A stretch of 64,000 bases of DNA, taken from Agriotes lineatus (Eukaryota > Arthropoda > Insecta > Coleoptera > Elateridae). The position numbers and the translations under genes were made by a program. The stretch spans positions 62,001 through 126,000 of the forward strand of contig CALNHX010001906.1 in assembly GCA_940337035.1 (NCBI GenBank), given 5' to 3'. Under the pieces are notes generated by a model, which had not been told where the DNA came from, made no database searches, and saw only the letters and a program-made list of their open reading frames with translations. Within the stretch, counting starts at the first letter, position 1. Every line of letters begins with the position of its first letter. This document shows positions 60,286 through 64,000 of this stretch, piece by piece.

Positions 60286-60542
60286 TTACAATTTAGTTTT
60301 AAACCCATTATTGCTCAATGAATAGAGAAGGGATTACAGCAAAACAATGTAGGTAATATTGAAAAAATAAATTGTAAACTGGAGAGTACCCCATGATTCA
60401 GTTTTAGATCAATTATAATTTAATGAACTTAAAATTCAAGTAAAACATGATGTGGTAAAAAAATAGAGATATCATAAAATTCGACGCGAAGCGGAGAGCT
60501 TTAAATTTCCCGAGAGCTATAATCGCGATTAGGCACGTGGTA

Positions 60543-60774
60543 CAGTTGTGTTCAAATAAATCTGGGACAATGTTTTTTCATATGTAGGTTCAGTTAAAAA
60601 TTGAAGAATATCTCCATGGATTTCCTGCTATCAGAAAGAGTTACATTAAACTTTAACAGGTAATGAAATGTGTAACTCTTTCTGACAAGAAGAAATTCAT
60701 GGAGATATTCGTGAATTCTTAACTCAATCTGCATGTGAAAAAAACACTGTCCCAGATTTATTTGCATACGACTG
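60543..60774. mobile_element. Tc1-type MITE, 232 bp, flanked by TA
   Basis: CAGTTGTGTTCAAATAAATC then TGGGACA at 60543 pairs with TGTCCCAGATTTATTTGCAT then ACGACTG ending at 60774. The whole element folds as a hairpin of about 105-base arms. TA flanks both ends (60541-60542, 60775-60776). CAGT-ends and TA targets fit the Tc1/mariner group. No frame is present. Confidence 0.9.
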
Positions 60775-61340
60775 TACATATGTTTTATTTCATTTTAGTC
60801 CTCAAAATGGACAAAATTCAAGGATTCAATATCTTGCCTACAGACTACTGCGCCGTTGTTGTGCTATGGTTTCTATGTAGATTGTTAGTGTTACTATACT
60901 ACATTGTTGGTGCTCGTTATACTGCTTAGCAACTTTATAGACCCTAGGGCTATAAAAGCCATTTACGCCCTCTATCGAGGGCAAATAAACAAGATTATGG
61001 TTCCAAAATGAAATAAAATATATATATAAACCGTTCAATAGTTATTTTACCGGTAGGTAAACATGGAATTTTGTTTTTATGTTTAATAAAATTAAAACTC
61101 CCTAGAATCTCTTTTGCCAGAACCAGCTGTTATGTACATGAGGCTCACGAAAGTGTCTAATTTGACATTTTGAGGTTAAACGTGCAATGTTGCCAGTGCT
61201 TTCAAACTTTGTTTGCCACTAGGCATAATATTTATGAACAGACCTCAGTGAAACTGAAATCTTTGCCTGGCTTAGTAACATTTGGGATGTAAGTATTTAT
61301 GCATAAAACTTAACTGTTGGTTTAATTTTGGGCTTTGACT
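60775..61340. other. No recognised feature
   Basis: AT-rich; only short frames. It contains CCCTCTATCGAGGG at about 60968, a short palindrome. Confidence 0.45.
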
Positions 61341-61691
61341 GTTTTAGGTATCTGAAAGAACTATTAGAAATATTATTGGGAGAGACAATTTTGAAATTAA
61401 ACCTTTTAGCCCACGACCTAAAAATGATACATACTATAAAGGTTAAGATGGTTTAGGCATATATGGAGAATGTCAGATGGAAGAGCTACTAAGATAGTAT
61501 TGGAAGGTAGAGCGCAAGAAACTAGAAGAAGAGGCCGACCAAGGAATAGATTGAAGGAGGCAGTAATGGAAGACATAGCAAGGAAAGGAATAGAAGACTG
61601 GAGAAATAAAATCGTGAATAAGCGACAATGGAGACAGATTGTTATGCAATGGGCCTAAAGTGGCTTGTAAAAGCTTTATTTATTTATACTG

Positions 61692-61718
<27 letters not shown>
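61341..61718 (+). mobile_element. 3' end of a LINE with poly(A), 5' truncated
   Basis: The plus strand reads the end of an ORF2: VSERTIRNIIGRDNFEI near the start, then a one-base frame change and MSDGRATKIVLEG, RRRGRPRNRLKEAV, and DWRNKIVNKRQWRQ, the conserved C-terminal motif of APE-type LINEs. The stop is at 61656-61658. About 30 bases of 3' UTR and a 28-A run (61691-61718) follow. Heavy 5' truncation is usual for LINE copies. Confidence 0.9.
61690..61718 (+). repeat. Poly(A) tail of the truncated LINE
   Basis: An A run of about 28 with no interruption, marking the 3' end of the LINE copy and its orientation. Confidence 0.93.
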
Positions 61719-61723
<5 letters not shown>

Positions 61724-61763
61724 AGATTGTAATATTTAAATATGTTTGTATACATTTTATGGG

Positions 61764-62123
61764 GGTCCGGTCCTGGAATATAGGCGAGTGATACAGGTGA
61801 AACCGCTCTCCGCGAATAAATTACAAATTTACGTGATTTAGTGCAAATATTTCCATAAAAGTGTGTAACAACAGTAAATCAGGGACGGAGCTAACAAAGC
61901 AAGCAGGAAATAAGGTAGGAATAGTGAACAAATAGGCAGAAACAACCCAAACAATTCAGTAATATTTTGACGGCGGCGGATCCGATAAGGGCGGGGTCAT
62001 CGACGGGTTGACCGGGACCTGCGCTCTTTACGCGGCTCCGCAGCTGTCGGTGACGTCACGTAGTAAACAACGCACAGGGGCGTACTCGGAATTTTTGAAG
62101 CAACGGAAGAGTGAGCGCCTGTC
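61764..62123 (+). promoter_or_regulatory. 5' UTR/internal promoter region of the terminal LINE
   Basis: The likely start is near GGGGGTCCGGTCCTGG (61761). 360 bases of leader, GC-rich toward the end (GGCGGCGGATCC, GACGTCACGTAG), precede ATG 62124. The region presumably holds the promoter; the sequence shows no TATA box at the right place. The exact start is a guess. Confidence 0.4.
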
Positions 62124-62972
62124 ATGGGGGAAGAAGAGGAAGACAAGGAAATCACACTAGCAGACATCATGAAGCAATTGATTAACATGGAAAGAAAAAT
62201 CGACGAATCAAACAAGATCGTTAAACAACAAGCAGCCAAAATAAAAAACCTGGAAGAAAATATAATCAACCAAGCAGCGAGAATTGAACTATTGGAAAAC
62301 GAAACAAGAAAAAGGAACTTAATAATCTTCGGCATCCCAGAAGAATATGGAGAAGACACTAAAACACTAAAAGAAAAATTTCTAAGAGAAGTAGCAAGAA
62401 AAATAGGAGTATTAATCGCAGACGGGGAAATAGACTTCATAAACAGACTAGGAAGGTATAACGGAAGGGAAAGCAGACCAATCAAGGTTGGACTCACAAC
62501 AAAATTGAAAAAACTGGAAATTCTACGCAGCTTAAAGGAACTAAAGGGAACAAAAATAGGAGTAAGCGAAGACCTGGATAAAAAGACTAGGGAAACGAAG
62601 AAACAATTATTACCACATATGAGAGAAGCCAGGAACAAGGGAATGAATGCGACAATCATAAGAGACAAGTTAATAATAAATGGAGAAGAATGGAGGATCG
62701 AGGACCTAGAGAAACACAATAAAGTAACAAAGGAAACGGAAAAAACTACGGAACTAGAAAACAACAACGAAGAAAGGATGAAAAGAGGCAGGTCCACTGA
62801 TGGAGAAGAAGGAAAATCCCCTCAAGGAACAATCCCAAAAAAGAAAAACTGGGAACAAACGATACTTACACCCTTCAGAAAAGCAAAGCCAGGGAAGGAG
62901 GAGGAAGATTTGAATAAAACCCTCGGGAACTTCATGCAGACAACACACCACCATCACACCCCAAAAAAGTAG
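62124..62972 (+). CDS. LINE ORF1 protein, coiled coil plus RRM-like domain
   Basis: 282 intact residues. An acidic start (MGEEEEDKE) leads to a coiled coil (residues about 15-75: NMERKIDESNKIVKQQ, IKNLEENIINQAARIELLEN). A Transposase_22/L1-ORF1p-like RNA-binding region follows (KRNLIIFGIPEE, DFINRLGR, RPIKVGLTT), and then a Lys/Glu-rich tail. The frame ends at TAG 62970-62972. ORF1p packages the LINE RNA. The last sense codons are CCA AAA AAG, so a slippery heptamer A AAA AAG (62963-62969) touches the stop codon. ORF2 continues in the -1 frame from here. Confidence 0.9.
   Translation: MGEEEEDKEITLADIMKQLINMERKIDESNKIVKQQAAKIKNLEENIINQAARIELLENETRKRNLIIFGIPEEYGEDTKTLKEKFLREVARKIGVLIADGEIDFINRLGRYNGRESRPIKVGLTTKLKKLEILRSLKELKGTKIGVSEDLDKKTRETKKQLLPHMREARNKGMNATIIRDKLIINGEEWRIEDLEKHNKVTKETEKTTELENNNEERMKRGRSTDGEEGKSPQGTIPKKKNWEQTILTPFRKAKPGKEEEDLNKTLGNFMQTTHHHHTPKK
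62963..62969 (+). promoter_or_regulatory. Candidate -1 ribosomal frameshift site
   Basis: A AAA AAG in the ORF1 frame, followed at once by TAG. A one-base slip back gives AAA AAA GTA GAT, which opens into ORF2. No pseudoknot was predicted, since I cannot fold RNA here; GGACGGAACC and nearby words downstream might pair. Confidence 0.5.
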
Positions 62973-64000
62973 ATGTAAACCAAAACCGGACGGAACCAAC
63001 AACGAATGGCAATGGAAATGGACAAGAGAGAATACATTTTAGGCAAAATCAGGAAAACGGAGATAAAGGGAGAACAGTACAGGAAATAGACAGAAACATA
63101 GGAATAGGGATTTGGAACATAAACACTTTGACAGGCAAAGATATGGAGTTAGTGGAAGAGATGGATAACAATAAAATTCAGATACTCGGCATAAGCGAAA
63201 CGAAGAAAAAAGGAGAGGGGACCCTTAGGATCACAAATAAACATATAATGTACTACTCAGGAGTAAAGGCTGAAAGTAGGGCAAATGAAGGAGTAGGAAT
63301 AATAATGACAAATGACATTCACAAACAAGTATTAAAATATAGAGCAGTCAATTCTAGAATTATGACGATAACAATGAAATTAGGACAAGTAATCAATATA
63401 ATACAAATCTACGGACCAGTAGAGGGTACACCAGAGGAAGAAGTAGCAGATTTCTATAGAACACTTCAGGAGGTACTAGACGAAGTGAGAGAGGAAACAG
63501 AAACATCCATCATAATGGGAGATTGGAACGCAAGAGTAGGAAGAGACCAAAACAGAGGAATGGGCTGTATGGGAAATCAAGGTGAACAAGTGTTAAATAG
63601 GAATGGTATAAAAATGATCGAATTCTGCCAAAATAATGACCTAATAATAGGCAACACGATGTGGAAACAAAAAGAAGAGGATAAATACACTTTCGTTGCA
63701 GAAGAACGGAAGGCAAAAAGTTTAATAGACTACATAGTACACACAAGAAGCCTCAACGAGGTAATTCAAAACATAGAAACAAGAATGGAGGCAGAAATAG
63801 GCTCAAATCACAGACTGGTCGTGGCTCAACTCCGAGCTAGAATAAACAAAACAGAAGAAATAAGCTATAGCAGGATAGCAACATACAAACTAAAAATACC
63901 AGAAAACCAGTTGAAGTACCAGAAGAGGACTAACACCCTATTTAGCAGCAGAAAAGACGAAGGGCAGGAAGAGGACCTAGAGACTAAATGGGCAATATTC
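62963..64000 (+). CDS. LINE ORF2 N-terminal part: AP endonuclease (runs off the window)
   Basis: The -1 frame relative to ORF1 is open from the frameshift site to the window end, 346 codons, with no stop. After a Asn/Gly/Gln-rich linker it enters the endonuclease: GIGIWNINTL (about 63105), ILGISETKK, GVGIIMTN, IIQIYGPVEG, IIMGDWNARVGRDQNRGMGC, LIDYIVHT and SNHRLVVAQL with the catalytic His. The first ATG in this frame comes only inside the domain (after GIWNINTLTGKD, 63142). A start there would remove the conserved Asn strand, so ORF2 most likely depends on frameshifting or reinitiation. The reverse transcriptase lies outside the window. The whole visible part looks functional. Confidence 0.88.

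Noticed and set aside
59898..60308. Leu/Ser/Phe-rich minus-strand ORFs
   Set aside because: They are the complement of the polypurine tract.
61997..62797. 266-codon minus-strand ORF
   Set aside because: It is the antisense shadow of LINE ORF1, whose composition (Lys/Glu-rich) leaves few stops on the other strand.

Overview
The window is animal, almost certainly insect, nuclear DNA. It has spliced genes with GT-AG introns of about 50 bp, BEL/Pao retrotransposons, CR1-like and other APE-type LINEs, mariner, hAT, Tc1-type and Helitron elements, a tRNA-derived SINE and an AT-rich background. I cannot fix the insect order from the sequence. Nothing prokaryotic is present.

Layout. (1) 1-6550 is a virus-like block: the C-terminal tail of a protein-primed family B DNA polymerase of the Polinton/Maverick-adintovirus kind, cut by the window start; a 241-aa ORF of unknown function; a convergent proline-rich ORF; tetranucleotide arrays inside a ~590-bp tandem duplication; and a 150-aa ORF with a Cys...His...Asp pattern like transglutaminase-like proteins. 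(2) 6552-17755 is a satellite built from an ~18-bp TTCGGCG motif in higher-order modules. A complete but mutated BEL/Pao element (6646-12730, 220-bp LTRs, TSD GTTAC) split it. (3) 17756-20460 holds one SINE and otherwise no recognised feature. (4) 20469-45677 (minus strand) is the one clear host gene: the last eleven exons of an ankyrin-repeat BTB/POZ gene of the ABTB2/ABTB3 (BTBD11) family, with all exon phases consistent. Introns are either 48-59 bp or large and full of transposons. The 11.8-kb intron carries an intact two-ORF CR1-like LINE inserted in a Helitron, plus LINE fossils. The 7.7-kb intron carries an old LINE broken by a foldback element, a mariner and an unclassified repeat. (5) 45680-64000 is a transposon nest: hAT-type and other MITEs; a long-inverted-repeat element containing a second inverted-repeat element, a Helitron, and (in its right arm) a 9.1-kb BEL/Pao element with an env gene (50476-59601, TSD CCCTG); a polypurine tract; a Tc1-type MITE; the 3' end of one LINE; and the 5' half of another LINE running off the window.

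Most notable observations: a possible -1 frameshift site (A AAA AAG) directly before the ORF1 stop of the terminal LINE, whose ORF2 has no suitable ATG; three tandem primer-binding-site-like copies in the second BEL leader; a Helitron family carrying a tRNA-Asp-like sequence, one copy of which was split by the CR1 LINE beside that sequence; several long inverted repeats, two of them inside host-gene introns; and the virus-like block with short CAGT leaders. No single new 'system' is proven. The virus-like block and the LINE frameshift are the best candidates for follow-up.

Boundaries of LTRs, TSDs, Helitrons, mariner and exons were read base by base. Ends of LINE fossils, satellite edges and inverted-repeat arms are approximate (tens of bases).
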